Part shown: piece by piece, positions 8,742 to 17,349 of the stretch | Position numbering within the stretch: the first letter of the stretch is position 1 | Layout of the letters: every line of letters begins with the position of its first letter | NCBI GenBank assembly: GCA_947063485.1 | Contig: CAMSSU010000008.1 | Span: forward strand, 1-51,438 | Length of the DNA: 51,438 nt | Reading direction: 5' to 3' | From: an uncultured Clostridia bacterium | Lineage (GTDB): Bacteria > Bacillota > Clostridia > Christensenellales > Christensenellaceae | Position numbers and translations under genes: made by a program | The notes under the pieces: generated by a model | Databases searched by the model: none | Told to the model about the DNA's origin: nothing | Seen by the model: only the letters and a program-made list of their open reading frames with translations

Positions 8742-10900
8742 TTTTCCGGATCCTCCGGGTAGGCGATGCGCTCGTGGTTTGCACCCTGCAAGACCCGCAC
8801 AAACGCATCGATGATATTGGTCATGTCTCTTCTGGTCAGCGGGCATTCATCCAGCTGGCCGCTGTTATAACGGTCTATCACTAAAGTCTGGATTTGATCG
8901 TGAATAGCCGAAAGATCCAGCCGCATGGCATTGTTTGCGCGAATTGCCGCTTCAACCACATCCGCCAGCATGAGTACCCCCGCCTCTTTGGTCTGCGGCT
9001 TGATGCTGGGATAATGGAAGATGGATTCATCCTCGATCTCACCCTGCATACGCGCCATGCGGTAAAAGTAAGTTACCGTTCCATCCCCATGATGCTGGGA
9101 AATAATATCCACCATCTGCTGAGGCAGGCGGTTTTTCCTGGCCAGCGCCACGCCGTCGGTAATATGGCTGCGAATCGCTTTGGCGCTGTCTTCGGGCGTC
9201 ATGGAGTCGTGCGGGTTGGCGACGTTCATCTGGTTTTCCTTAAACATCAGAGGGTTGCTCAGCTTTCCAATATCGTGGTAGTAGGCCGAAACTCTGGTCA
9301 GCAGAGCATCCGCGTCCACAACCTCCGCCCCGGCCTCTGCTAGGTTTGCCACCATGACGCTGTGGTGATAGGTGCCCGAAGCTTCGATCATCAGCCGGCG
9401 CAGCAAAGGATTGGAGGGGTTGGAAAGCTCCAGCAGGCGCGAGGGCGTCGCCAAAGAGAAGCAGGCTTCCCATATCGGCAAAATGCCGATGGCAAGGAAC
9501 CCGCAGAGCACGCCGCTGCCCAGGCTGAACAGCGCGGCCGCCAAATACTGCTGCCAGGTGTACCCTTCCAAAATTCCATAGCACAGATAGACAACCGCCG
9601 CCATGACGCCAGCCGCCATGCCCGAATAGATATACTCTGCGCGGCTCTGCTTTCCGCGGAAAATCAGCACAACCGCAAAACTTCCAAGCAAGCCGGCCAG
9701 CATACTGCGCAGCACCTGATCATCGAAGAAAAATGCCTTTTGCGGCGCCATAATAAACGAGATGATGATGCTCATCCAGACGCCGTAGAGCAGAGCCGTC
9801 TTTCTGCGCAGAATAACCGCCCCAATGATGACGGGCAAAAATACCGGCGCAATCCGCAGATCGATGCGCTTGCAGATGAGCGCCACCACGATGCCCAGCG
9901 CCGAGAGCAGTATCATGCAGAGCGCGCTTTTCGCATCCCGCACGACGCTGTGCCGCTGGTAGATGCAGTAGAGCAGCGCGATTCCAAACACCGCAGCCAT
10001 GAGCAGCGCGGAGAAAATCCAGCGCGATGTGCCCGAGCGCTCGTCTGTCATCAGGCCCATCTGTTTGATGAGCCGCAGCTGCGCTTCCGAGATGATCTCG
10101 CCTTTTTGCACGATATTCTGGCCCTTTTGATATTGCACCGGCTTGACCGCCTCTGCCGCCGCAAGGCGCGCGCTCTCCGTCGCCTCGATGTTATAAGTCA
10201 GGTTGGAATTGATATTGGCGGTCGCCACAGCGTGCGCCAGCAGGGCCTGCTCAGAGGTAAATGCGCCGCCGGAGATCAACTCCGAGCGCACGGATTCTAT
10301 CATATCCGCCAGATCATCCGCCGTTACGCCGTCTTTCATCTTGATGCGCACTTTCTCTACCATGGCATCCCGGAGCGTTTCCAGCTGTTTGGGCTCCATC
10401 GAAGCGATGGTATAGATATTCTGATCCGTCAGGTAATCCGGCCTTTCTGCGCGAATCTCCTCCATGGAAGGCCCAAGCAGCGCTTCCCAATCCGTCTCCG
10501 CAACACTCTTGATCTGCTCGGGCGGCTGTGCCAGGTAAATCTGCCGAACCTTTTGGCGTATCTGCTCGATCTGAGAGAAAGCGTTATAGATGTTCTCCTC
10601 GTTTTGGTTGAGAATCGTGTCGTCCAGCTGATAGACGGGCAAAACCTTCTGCTTGGCTTCTTCTCTCAGAATCTCCGTAGAATACTCGTCCACCAAATCC
10701 TTGTTGGCTGTGATGGTCTCTTCGCAAATCCCGCCCACCGTATAGGTGTACTTCTCGGTCTGCGCGCTCAGCACGCCGGCGACAACGCAAAAGACGTAAA
10801 GCAGAATGTAGAGCACCAGCGATGCTGTTTTTCCCTGCATTTTAACTTGTCCAAGAAATGTTTTTTGCCGCCGCCTGTTTTCTCGTTTTCTCTCTGCCAT
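8738..10900 (-). CDS. pgpH: 7TM-HD family c-di-AMP phosphodiesterase PgpH
   Basis: A 720-aa membrane protein. A first TM near residues 27-45 leads to a large extracytoplasmic 7TMR-HDED domain, followed by seven TM helices at about residues 295-480 and a cytosolic HD hydrolase domain. HD motifs include YHHSV and YYHDIGKL, and further downstream QHHGDG. Characterised relatives cleave cyclic di-AMP to pApA. It lies in the usual phoH-pgpH-ybeY order, 3 nt after the phoH stop and overlapping ybeY by 4 nt. Confidence 0.95.
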   Translation of the reverse strand: MAERKRENRRRQKTFLGQVKMQGKTASLVLYILLYVFCVVAGVLSAQTEKYTYTVGGICEETITANKDLVDEYSTEILREEAKQKVLPVYQLDDTILNQNEENIYNAFSQIEQIRQKVRQIYLAQPPEQIKSVAETDWEALLGPSMEEIRAERPDYLTDQNIYTIASMEPKQLETLRDAMVEKVRIKMKDGVTADDLADMIESVRSELISGGAFTSEQALLAHAVATANINSNLTYNIEATESARLAAAEAVKPVQYQKGQNIVQKGEIISEAQLRLIKQMGLMTDERSGTSRWIFSALLMAAVFGIALLYCIYQRHSVVRDAKSALCMILLSALGIVVALICKRIDLRIAPVFLPVIIGAVILRRKTALLYGVWMSIIISFIMAPQKAFFFDDQVLRSMLAGLLGSFAVVLIFRGKQSRAEYIYSGMAAGVMAAVVYLCYGILEGYTWQQYLAAALFSLGSGVLCGFLAIGILPIWEACFSLATPSRLLELSNPSNPLLRRLMIEASGTYHHSVMVANLAEAGAEVVDADALLTRVSAYYHDIGKLSNPLMFKENQMNVANPHDSMTPEDSAKAIRSHITDGVALARKNRLPQQMVDIISQHHGDGTVTYFYRMARMQGEIEDESIFHYPSIKPQTKEAGVLMLADVVEAAIRANNAMRLDLSAIHDQIQTLVIDRYNSGQLDECPLTRRDMTNIIDAFVRVLQGANHERIAYPEDPEK

Positions 10901-10903
10901 GGC

Positions 10904-11890
10904 TTAACCTCGCCGACTGATTTCGCGTTCTTCCTCTTTCTCAAACGCCTTTACAATATCCTTCACCAGCTTATGGCGCACAACATCCCGGTTGGTCAGG
11001 TATGTTACGGAAACACCGTCGATCCCCTTCAAGATCTCCGCCGTTTTCCTCAGGCCGGATTGCTGGTCCCTGGGCAGGTCGATCTGGGTAACGTCTCCCG
11101 TAACGACTACCTTGGAATTTTCGCCGAACCGCGTTAAAAACATCTTCATTTGAGCCATGCTGGCATTTTGCGCCTCATCTAAAATGATAAACGCATCCGA
11201 GAGCGTCCGCCCGCGCATATATGCCAGCGGCGCCACTTCCACGACGCCTGTCTCCACCAGCTTCTGATATGCCTCCGCCCCCATAAATTCATAGAGCGCA
11301 TCATAAAGCGGCCGGAGATAGGGATCGACTTTGCTCTGCAAGTCCCCCGGAAGAAAGCCGAGCTTTTCCCCCGCTTCGACGGCCGGGCGCGTCAGAATAA
11401 TGCGGGAAATCTCTTTATTTTTCAGCGCCACCACGGCTTTTGCCATAGCCAGATACGTTTTGCCTGTCCCAGCCGGGCCGATGGCAAAATTCACCGTGTT
11501 GTGATCAATGGCCTCCATATAGCGCTTTTGGCCCAGCGTGCGGCATTTGATGGGCCTGCCCCGATTTGTTACGGCGACGACGCCCTGCATGGCCTCCAGG
11601 CCGCTCTGCATCTCGCCGTCTCCCGCAAGATCCAGAAAATAGCTGATCTTGTTTTCGTCGATGTATTCCTGCTGACGGAACTGCTCGCAAAGCTTCAAAA
11701 TGACCTGCTTTGCCATCTCTGCCTGCTGCATATTTCCCGAAATCACCGCCCGGCCCTCCCTGGCGGCGATTTCCGTATCCGTTCCCTTTTCGATGAGGTG
11801 GATATTTTCGTCTAAAATCCCGAAAATCTCCTTCATCTCTTCCATGGATTCAAATTCAACCGTTAATTCCACTTTCGTTTGATTTTCCAA
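10904..11890 (-). CDS. phoH: PhoH family ATPase
   Basis: A 328-aa cytosolic P-loop NTPase of the PhoH/YlaK group, related to superfamily 1 helicases. The Walker A region is GPAGTGKTYLAMA and the Walker B region is FIILDEAQN; an N-terminal KH-like segment precedes them. The biochemical role is poorly defined, with proposed links to RNA metabolism because of constant linkage to ybeY and era. TTG start with GGAGGGG about 9 nt upstream. Confidence 0.94.
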   Translation of the reverse strand: MENQTKVELTVEFESMEEMKEIFGILDENIHLIEKGTDTEIAAREGRAVISGNMQQAEMAKQVILKLCEQFRQQEYIDENKISYFLDLAGDGEMQSGLEAMQGVVAVTNRGRPIKCRTLGQKRYMEAIDHNTVNFAIGPAGTGKTYLAMAKAVVALKNKEISRIILTRPAVEAGEKLGFLPGDLQSKVDPYLRPLYDALYEFMGAEAYQKLVETGVVEVAPLAYMRGRTLSDAFIILDEAQNASMAQMKMFLTRFGENSKVVVTGDVTQIDLPRDQQSGLRKTAEILKGIDGVSVTYLTNRDVVRHKLVKDIVKAFEKEEEREISRRG

Positions 11891-11909
11891 TCAAATAGCC
11901 CCTCCGAAA

Positions 11910-13106
11910 TTATTCTTGTGTATCCGCGCCGGGAAGATCCGGCGCATCATTGATGACGCCCGTCATCCCAATGGCCTCGCGCACGCTCACAGTCAGCGTG
12001 ATGCTCAGCTTGCCGCCCTGCTCTTCCTCATACCGATGGAAGGCGACAATTTCCGCGTCCTCCGGTATCTGGGCATAGAGGCTTTGATATGCCTTCTCCT
12101 CCGCGCTCACCAGAGCCGCCTGCTTTTTCTCCTGCGAATAAACGCTCTTTGCCTTATAGTATGTCTTTTCTATAATCTGTAAATGCAGCGGGCCGTTTTT
12201 TCCTATCTCGCCCACCATCTCATCTTTTTCAATGCATTCGGAAAACGGGTTTTCGCCCAGAAGGTGGATCTTCTGCCTGCCCAGCAGCATATACCGCTCA
12301 ACCGCCGTCTCCCCCGTGGGAACTTTATCATAGCTGCTGATAGTCGCCTCCGCCTTGGCGATATAATCGACTCTCGCAATCACTACGCCTCTTGCAGGCA
12401 TGGAAATGGGCGTTTCGCCTTTGAGATAGTTTCCCGCAATCAGCAGCTGTCCTTCCGAAACTTGCTCTCCCTCGGCGACAACCGCCTGCCCGCTGGTTAC
12501 GATAACCTGTTCGATCACACCGCTTTTGAGGGCATAAACCGCGCAGGGCTGTTCGTCCCGAATATCCGGCTTTGGGGTGCGCTCCCGAATTTCCGCCACC
12601 AGGCTCGCGCCGTCAAAGGAGACGTAGACATAGGTCAGATCCGGAAAAGCATTCCAAATTGCCCGCTCCAGCTTTTTTGTGTCGATGCGGCTTTTGAGCG
12701 CAAATTCCTTTGCGCCGGCCTCCTGCATCACCAGATACACATCGTATTCGCTGATGCTTGTCAGCCCTTCAACGCGAATGCGGACGCAAAACAGCGAGAG
12801 AACCACCACCACGCAAACAGTGAGCGCCGCCCCGACGCCCAGAATCCAGCGCCTGCGAAGGAAGTCCAAAACTGCCGTTCCCCCGCCGCATTTTTCCACC
12901 GTAACCTTCGCCTGAGCCGGCAGCATTTTTTGCAGTTTTTTATAATCCCGCATGGATAGCTTGGCGCGAAACTGCGTATAGCTTTTGCGCTGCAATTCCA
13001 AAAACTGAAGGCCTTCCTTTGCGGCGGCGTTAAGCAGGCGTTCTACGCCCAGCAATTCCACGTTAATGATAACATATCCAAAAAGAAAATACCATAAATA
13101 TAACAA
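11910..13106 (-). CDS. yqfD: sporulation protein YqfD
   Basis: A 398-aa membrane protein of the YqfD/SpoIV family, expressed in the mother cell and needed for sporulation in B. subtilis. It has a hydrophobic N-terminus, a TM helix near residues 91-111 (WILGVGAALTVCVVVVLSLF) and a large C-terminal extracytoplasmic region with repeated beta-rich segments. The start is a TTG directly abutting the yqfC stop, with GGGGGAG 6 nt upstream. Co-transcribed with yqfC. Confidence 0.93.
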   Translation of the reverse strand: MLYLWYFLFGYVIINVELLGVERLLNAAAKEGLQFLELQRKSYTQFRAKLSMRDYKKLQKMLPAQAKVTVEKCGGGTAVLDFLRRRWILGVGAALTVCVVVVLSLFCVRIRVEGLTSISEYDVYLVMQEAGAKEFALKSRIDTKKLERAIWNAFPDLTYVYVSFDGASLVAEIRERTPKPDIRDEQPCAVYALKSGVIEQVIVTSGQAVVAEGEQVSEGQLLIAGNYLKGETPISMPARGVVIARVDYIAKAEATISSYDKVPTGETAVERYMLLGRQKIHLLGENPFSECIEKDEMVGEIGKNGPLHLQIIEKTYYKAKSVYSQEKKQAALVSAEEKAYQSLYAQIPEDAEIVAFHRYEEEQGGKLSITLTVSVREAIGMTGVINDAPDLPGADTQE

Positions 13107-13421
13107 TTACGGCTCCCCCTTTATTTCCTCTGTATCCCCGTATCGTATTTGCTCGATCATCCCGGTAAAGGAGAGCACGCCTTCCTGCATCGAGCAGACA
13201 TAGAAATCCCTTCCAAGAAAACAAATATCGCCAAACTCCGTCGTGAGCTTGAGCACTTTTTCCGAATATGCCGCAATATTTAAAAACCCTTCGACCGTGC
13301 AGGCCGTGTTGTCATAAACGTGGATCCCAAGCCCATTCGCCACAACCTGCGGCGGAAACTCCATCGCGGCGCCCGCCCGGAGCCTCCAGTTCTTTTTTCG
13401 TCTTTTCGCCTTTGCTGCCAT
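13107..13421 (-). CDS. yqfC: sporulation protein YqfC
   Basis: A 104-aa YabP/YqfC family protein: basic N-terminus followed by the family beta-structure (GLGIHVYDNTACTVEGFLNI...GDICFLGRDF). Members are sigma-E-dependent sporulation proteins of unknown activity. The ATG at 13421 follows AGGTGG; a longer in-frame extension runs through the rpsU terminator and is rejected. It directly precedes yqfD. Confidence 0.9.
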   Translation of the reverse strand: MAAKAKRRKKNWRLRAGAAMEFPPQVVANGLGIHVYDNTACTVEGFLNIAAYSEKVLKLTTEFGDICFLGRDFYVCSMQEGVLSFTGMIEQIRYGDTEEIKGEP

Positions 13422-13440
13422 CTTTTCACCACCTGCGACT

Positions 13441-13448
13441 ATTTTATG
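13441..13448 (-). promoter_or_regulatory. possible sporulation (sigma-E-like) -10 before yqfC
   Basis: CATAAAAT on the minus strand resembles the sigma-E -10 (CATACANT). It falls between the rpsU terminator and yqfC, where B. subtilis places a sigma-E promoter. The upstream GTGTATT is only a partial -35 with long spacing, so this is weak. Confidence 0.25.
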
Positions 13449-13477
13449 AGCAGAAGGCGCAAAAAAATACACAAAAA

Positions 13478-13503
13478 AACAACGGCAGAAATGCCGTTGT
13501 TTT
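13478..13503 (-). terminator. terminator after rpsU
   Basis: AACGGCA/TGCCGTT stem with a TTTC loop, followed on the minus strand by a long T-run. It separates rpsU from yqfC and would make abundant monocistronic rpsU mRNA. Confidence 0.9.
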
Positions 13504-13509
13504 ATGCTT

Positions 13510-13683
13510 TTAGTGTTTTCTCTTTCTGGCAGCCTCAGCCTTCTTCTTTCTCTTAACACTGGGCTTTTCATAATGCTCGCGCTTTCTGACCTCTGCGAGA
13601 ACACCAGCTCTTGCACATTTTCTTTTAAACCGCTTCAGAGCGCTCTCCAGAGACTCATTTTCGCCTACGCGTATTTCAGACAT
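13510..13683 (-). CDS. rpsU: 30S ribosomal protein S21
   Basis: A 57-aa basic ribosomal protein. [19 protein letters not shown], then [23 protein letters not shown] and a Lys/Arg-rich tail, is textbook bS21. An exceptionally strong SD (GGGAGGGGGG) lies just upstream of the ATG. A near-consensus promoter upstream and its own terminator fit a highly expressed ribosomal gene, located as in other Bacillota ahead of yqfC. Confidence 0.98.
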   Translation of the reverse strand: MSEIRVGENESLESALKRFKRKCARAGVLAEVRKREHYEKPSVKRKKKAEAARKRKH

Positions 13684-13778
13684 CTTTTTCCCCCCCTCCC
13701 ATAATCAAATGCGCAAATTACTACGCCTTAACCGGGAGTATTTGCACGAAGGGCAACAAGTACCATTCAATGTCTAAA

Positions 13779-13807
13779 ATTATAGATCTTTTCTCTTGGA
13801 AAGTCAA
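13779..13807 (-). promoter_or_regulatory. sigma-A promoter for rpsU
   Basis: On the minus strand TTGACT (13807-13802), exactly 17 nt, then a perfect TATAAT (13784-13779). Predicted start near 13772 gives an 88-nt leader before rpsU. Confidence 0.9.
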
Positions 13808-13868
13808 CAAATTCTTCCGGCCGGCGCAAAATTATCCCGCATTTTTCGCCATGCCGCAAAGAAATAGC

Positions 13869-13897
13869 TTGCAAAAAGGGCAAAAAAATTATATAGT
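13869..13897 (+). promoter_or_regulatory. sigma-A promoter for the serS T-box transcript
   Basis: TTGCAA (13869-13874), 17 nt, TATAGT (13892-13897). Predicted start near 13904. It is divergent from the rpsU promoter, about 60 nt away, and precedes the T-box leader. Confidence 0.8.
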
Positions 13898-13903
13898 AAG
13901 GAA

Positions 13904-14132
13904 GAAATAGGTATACTACTTTTTGGCATTGAGAAAGCTGCGGCCAGTGTTCTTTTCAAGAGAGCCGGTGTTTGGTGCAAACCGGCAAAGAAGCTGTCCT
14001 TTCCACTTTTGAGCCTCCCAGCTTATGGGAGATTGGCACTCTCTACCGTGCTACGAGCGGCCGCTTTGCGCGGCAATTTGGGTGGCAACGCGGAATCCTT
14101 CCGTCCCATATTGGGATTGGAGGGAATTTTTT
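13904..14132 (+). ncRNA. T-box riboswitch leader for serS (tRNA-Ser sensing)
   Basis: Stem I contains AGAGAG followed by the apical hairpin GCCGGTGTTTGGTGCAAACC at 13959-13978. The T-box core GGGTGGCAACGCGG lies at 14080-14093. Its TGGC can pair with a 3' GCCA end, the end expected for bacterial tRNA-Ser (discriminator G). An overlapping intrinsic terminator follows. Two TCC serine triplets in the 3' arm of stem I (13997-13999 and 14002-14004) are specifier candidates; I cannot decide between them. By family rule, uncharged tRNA-Ser stabilises the antiterminator and turns serS on. Confidence 0.9.
14095..14132 (+). terminator. T-box-regulated terminator of the serS leader
   Basis: A roughly 13-bp stem from CCTTCCGTCCCA and TGGGATTGGAGGG with one bulge and two G-U pairs, followed by TTTTTT. 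Its 5' arm directly follows the T-box core, so antiterminator and terminator are mutually exclusive. Confidence 0.85.
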
Positions 14133-14172
14133 ATGCCAAAAGAAAGCAAAATTCAAATCTAGGAGGAAAATT

Positions 14173-15456
14173 ATGCTGGATTTAAAGTTTCTCCGGGCAA
14201 ACCCGGAAGTCGTAAAACAAAACATCCGCAATAAGTTTCAGGATCAAAAGCTGAGCTTGGTGGATGAAGTCATCGCTCTGGATGCGGAAAACCGCGCCAC
14301 CATTCAGCAGGCAGAAGCGCTGCGCGCAGATCGCAACCGCATTTCCAAGCAGATCGGCGGCCTGATGGCCAAAGGCCAGAAGGAAGAGGCCGAGGCGCTC
14401 AAGCGGCAGGTTACGGATTTTTCCAGCCATCTGGCCGAGCTGGAGGAAAAAGAGCGGGAGCTGGATGAGAAAATCACCCGAATCATGATGAGCATCCCCA
14501 ATATCATCGACCCAAGCGTTCCCATCGGCAAAGACGACAGCGAAAATGTGGAAATCCAGCGCTATGGCGAGCCTGTCGTCCCAGATTTTGAAATCCCCTA
14601 TCATGCCGAGATCATGGAACGCCTCTCCGGCCTGGATCTGGAGAGCGCCAGAAAAGTCGCCGGCAATGGATTCTACTATCTCATGGGCGATATTGCCCGC
14701 CTGCATTCCGCCGTCCTCTCCTATGCGCGCGACTTTATGATCGGCCGCGGGTTCACCTACTGCATCCCGCCCTTCATGATCCGCAGCGATGTCGTTACGG
14801 GCGTCATGAGCTTTGCCGAGATGGATGCCATGATGTATAAAATTGAGGGCGAAGATCTGTATCTCATCGGGACAAGCGAGCATTCCATGATCGGCAAGTT
14901 CATCGATACCATTTTGAAGGAAGATGCCCTCCCCTATACGCTGACCAGCTATTCCCCCTGTTTCCGCAAGGAAAAAGGCGCGCATGGCCTGGAGGAGCGC
15001 GGCGTATACCGCATCCATCAGTTTGAAAAGCAGGAGATGATCGTCGTCTGCAAGCCGGAAGACAGCATGATGTGGTTCGATAAGCTCTGGCAGAACACTG
15101 TGGATCTCTTCCGCACGCTGGATATCCCCGTCCGCACGCTGGAATGCTGCTCGGGCGATTTGGCAGATCTCAAAGTCAAATCCATCGATGTGGAGGCATG
15201 GTCGCCGCGCCAGCAGAAATATTTTGAAGTGGGCAGCTGTTCGAATCTGGGCGATGCTCAGGCGCGCCGGCTGAAAATCCGCGTCAACGGTGAAAACGGC
15301 AAATATTTCGCACATACGCTCAATAATACCGTCGTCGCCCCGCCCAGAATGCTCATCGCATTTTTGGAGAACAACCTGTGTGCCGACGGCAGCGTCCGCA
15401 TCCCGGAGGCCCTGCGCCCCTATATGGGCGGCATGGATGCCATCCGCGCAAAATAA
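14173..15456 (+). CDS. serS: seryl-tRNA synthetase
   Basis: A class II aminoacyl-tRNA synthetase charging tRNA-Ser, 427 aa. The N-terminal coiled-coil tRNA-binding arm covers about residues 27-100, followed by the catalytic domain with TSEHSMIGKF, motif 2 CFRKEKGAHGLEERGVYRIHQFEK and motif 3 near the C-terminus (NNTVVAPPRMLIAFLENN). ATG 14173 is preceded by AGGAGG. An in-frame extension upstream runs through the T-box and is not coding. It is one of only three plus-strand genes here. Confidence 0.98.
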   Translation: MLDLKFLRANPEVVKQNIRNKFQDQKLSLVDEVIALDAENRATIQQAEALRADRNRISKQIGGLMAKGQKEEAEALKRQVTDFSSHLAELEEKERELDEKITRIMMSIPNIIDPSVPIGKDDSENVEIQRYGEPVVPDFEIPYHAEIMERLSGLDLESARKVAGNGFYYLMGDIARLHSAVLSYARDFMIGRGFTYCIPPFMIRSDVVTGVMSFAEMDAMMYKIEGEDLYLIGTSEHSMIGKFIDTILKEDALPYTLTSYSPCFRKEKGAHGLEERGVYRIHQFEKQEMIVVCKPEDSMMWFDKLWQNTVDLFRTLDIPVRTLECCSGDLADLKVKSIDVEAWSPRQQKYFEVGSCSNLGDAQARRLKIRVNGENGKYFAHTLNNTVVAPPRMLIAFLENNLCADGSVRIPEALRPYMGGMDAIRAK

Positions 15457-15462
15457 CAGATA

Positions 15463-15506
15463 AAAAACAGCCAGCGGGCCTTTGGGGCTTGCGCTGGCTG
15501 TTTTTA
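15463..15506 (+). terminator. terminator after serS
   Basis: AAAAACAGCCAGC pairs with GCTGGCTGTTTTT around a 17-nt loop, right after the serS stop. The following 80 bases show no gene. Confidence 0.9.
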
Positions 15507-15586
15507 TTGCAAAGAACTCCGTTATCAGTTCAAATCCACTCATCTGCACATCGCTTGATATGCCCGTACCTCATAGCTTCAGAAAT

Positions 15587-15627
15587 AAAAAGCACTCATA
15601 ACGCAAAATCGTCCAGAGTGCTTTTTT
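15587..15627. terminator. terminator closing the prmA-to-HIT operon
   Basis: AAAAAGCACTC and GAGTGCTTTTTT arms around an 18-nt loop, with T-runs on both strands. It faces the minus-strand operon ending at 15692 and backs up the serS terminator. Confidence 0.8.
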
Positions 15628-15691
15628 CGGTTCGTTCTAGCTCCAAGCCGCTCCCTGCTTTGGGCACCGCTGAAGGTTAGCCGCCAGCCAA

Positions 15692-16036
15692 TCAGCCCGG
15701 AGGCCACCCAAGCTCTCTGCCGCCCAACAGGTGAAAATGCAGATGCGGCACCGTCTGCCCCGCATCTTTGCCAATATTGCTCACAATGCGGAAGCCGCGC
15801 TCTTCCAGGCCAAGCTCTCGGGCCAGTTTTCCCGCGACCTGAAAAATATGCGCGACCAGCTCCCCATCTTCCGGCTTTAGCGCCAATACCGACTGAATGT
15901 GTTTTTTGGGGATGATGAGCACATGCACAGGCGCCTTGGCATCAATATCATGGAACGCCAAAACCTGCTCATCCTCGTAAGCCTTTTTCGAGGGAATCTC
16001 CCCGCGGATGATTTTGCAAAAAATACAGTCTTCCAT
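15692..16036 (-). CDS. HIT family (HinT-like) nucleotide-binding protein
   Basis: A 114-aa histidine-triad hydrolase. The active-site triad is in VPHLHFHLLGG near the C-terminus, with the N-terminal DCIFCKIIRGEIPSKKAYEDE typical of HinT. Members hydrolyse purine nucleoside phosphoramidates and aminoacyl-adenylates. It is the last gene of the prmA-rsmE-mtaB operon, 13 nt after mtaB. Confidence 0.94.
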   Translation of the reverse strand: MEDCIFCKIIRGEIPSKKAYEDEQVLAFHDIDAKAPVHVLIIPKKHIQSVLALKPEDGELVAHIFQVAGKLARELGLEERGFRIVSNIGKDAGQTVPHLHFHLLGGRELGWPPG

Positions 16037-16049
16037 CGCAATCCTCCTT

Positions 16050-17348
16050 CTATTTTTTCTTTATCAGGCGCGCTTGCAGGGTCTCCTGCCGGACGCCTGT
16101 GATATAGGCGCGCACGATGCTGTTCTCCTGGCCGCCCTCTTCTATGGCGACTCTCTGATAGCGCGTGGTGTAGCCCAGCATTTTTCCGCCGGCATCCCGC
16201 TCTTCCAGCAAAACCTCCTGCTCTTTTCCAACAAAACGCGCCAGATATTCCTGCTGCATCTCGTGCGCCAGCGCCGCAATTTCTGCCGCCCTGCGCTTTT
16301 TCTCCGGCCCGGGCACATCTCCCGGCATCTTCGCCGCCACCGTGCCTTCTCGTTTGGAAAAGGGAAATACGTGAATTTTAGCAAAGCCAATCTGCCGCAG
16401 AAAATCCAGGGTGCTTTGATGCTCCTCCTCGCTCTCGCCCTGAAATCCTGCGATGACATCTGTGGTAATCGCTGGATCTGCGAAATATTCCCGTGCATTT
16501 GCGATATACTGCGCATACTCTTCCGGCGTATATTTTCGATTCATCCGGCGCAGAACCTGCGCACAGCCGCTCTGCAGAGAGACATGGAAATGCGGGCAAA
16601 GCCGCTCGCAGGCCGCCGCTCTGCGGCAAAACTCCTGCGTCAGAAGCGATGGCTCCAAAGAGCCCAGGCGGATGCGCACAAGCCCCGGAACCTGGTTCAG
16701 CTGCTCGATGACGTCTATGAGCCCGGCTTCTTCCAAATCCTTGCCATAAGAGCCCAGGTGTATCCCCGTGAGCACGATCTCCTGCACCCCGCTGGCTGCC
16801 AGCCGCTCGGCTTCTTTTAAAATCTCCGCCATCGGCCGCGAACGCACCGGCCCTCTGGCATATGGGATGATGCAGTAACTGCAAAAATTGCTGCATCCAT
16901 CGCAGATTTTCAGGTTTGCCCGGGTTCTCTCCTGGCTTTTGGAGATTTGCAGTGGCTCAAATTCGCGCTCTTTGAGGATCTCCTCAACCGCATTGATCTT
17001 CTCCTCGCCTTCCAGACTGCGCCGCACAATCTGCACAATCTGCCCTTTGCATTTCGAGCCAATAACAGCCGCGACGCCCTCCTGCTCCAGAATGCGCGCC
17101 GCATCCCGCTGAGCCATGCACCCGCATACAAAGATCCGCGCATCCCTGTTTTGATGATGCGCCCGGGAGATCATCTGCCGCGATTTCTTATCCGCCACCG
17201 CCGTTACCGTGCAGGTATTGATGATATAAAGATCCGCGCTCTGGGAAAAATCTGCCGTCTGATATCCCGCCTGCTCCATCAGCTCGCGCATGGCGTCTGT
17301 CTCATATTGGTTGACTTTGCAGCCCAGCGTCTCGTAAGCCACCCGCAT
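16050..17348 (-). CDS. mtaB: tRNA t6A37 methylthiotransferase MtaB
   Basis: A radical-SAM methylthiotransferase that turns t6A37 into ms2t6A in tRNAs reading ANN codons. It has 432 aa. The N-terminal MTTase domain has three cluster Cys (LGCKVNQYET, NTCTVT, VCGCMAQR), the radical SAM triad is CSNFCSYC, and a C-terminal TRAM domain follows. The ATG at 17348 gives the family N-terminus MRVAYETLGCKVN and lies 1 nt after the rsmE stop; an alternative ATG exists at 17366. tsaD, which helps make the t6A precursor, is at 26.9 kb. Confidence 0.94.
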   Translation of the reverse strand: MRVAYETLGCKVNQYETDAMRELMEQAGYQTADFSQSADLYIINTCTVTAVADKKSRQMISRAHHQNRDARIFVCGCMAQRDAARILEQEGVAAVIGSKCKGQIVQIVRRSLEGEEKINAVEEILKEREFEPLQISKSQERTRANLKICDGCSNFCSYCIIPYARGPVRSRPMAEILKEAERLAASGVQEIVLTGIHLGSYGKDLEEAGLIDVIEQLNQVPGLVRIRLGSLEPSLLTQEFCRRAAACERLCPHFHVSLQSGCAQVLRRMNRKYTPEEYAQYIANAREYFADPAITTDVIAGFQGESEEEHQSTLDFLRQIGFAKIHVFPFSKREGTVAAKMPGDVPGPEKKRRAAEIAALAHEMQQEYLARFVGKEQEVLLEERDAGGKMLGYTTRYQRVAIEEGGQENSIVRAYITGVRQETLQARLIKKK

Positions 17349-17349
17349 C

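Noticed and set aside
14133-14162. A 9-codon mini-ORF between the T-box terminator and serS whose stop overlaps the serS SD.
   Set aside because: It has no SD of its own, and regulation is already explained by the T-box; likely chance.
13972-14172. In-frame upstream extension of serS.
   Set aside because: It runs through the T-box stem and terminator; serS starts at 14173 with AGGAGG.
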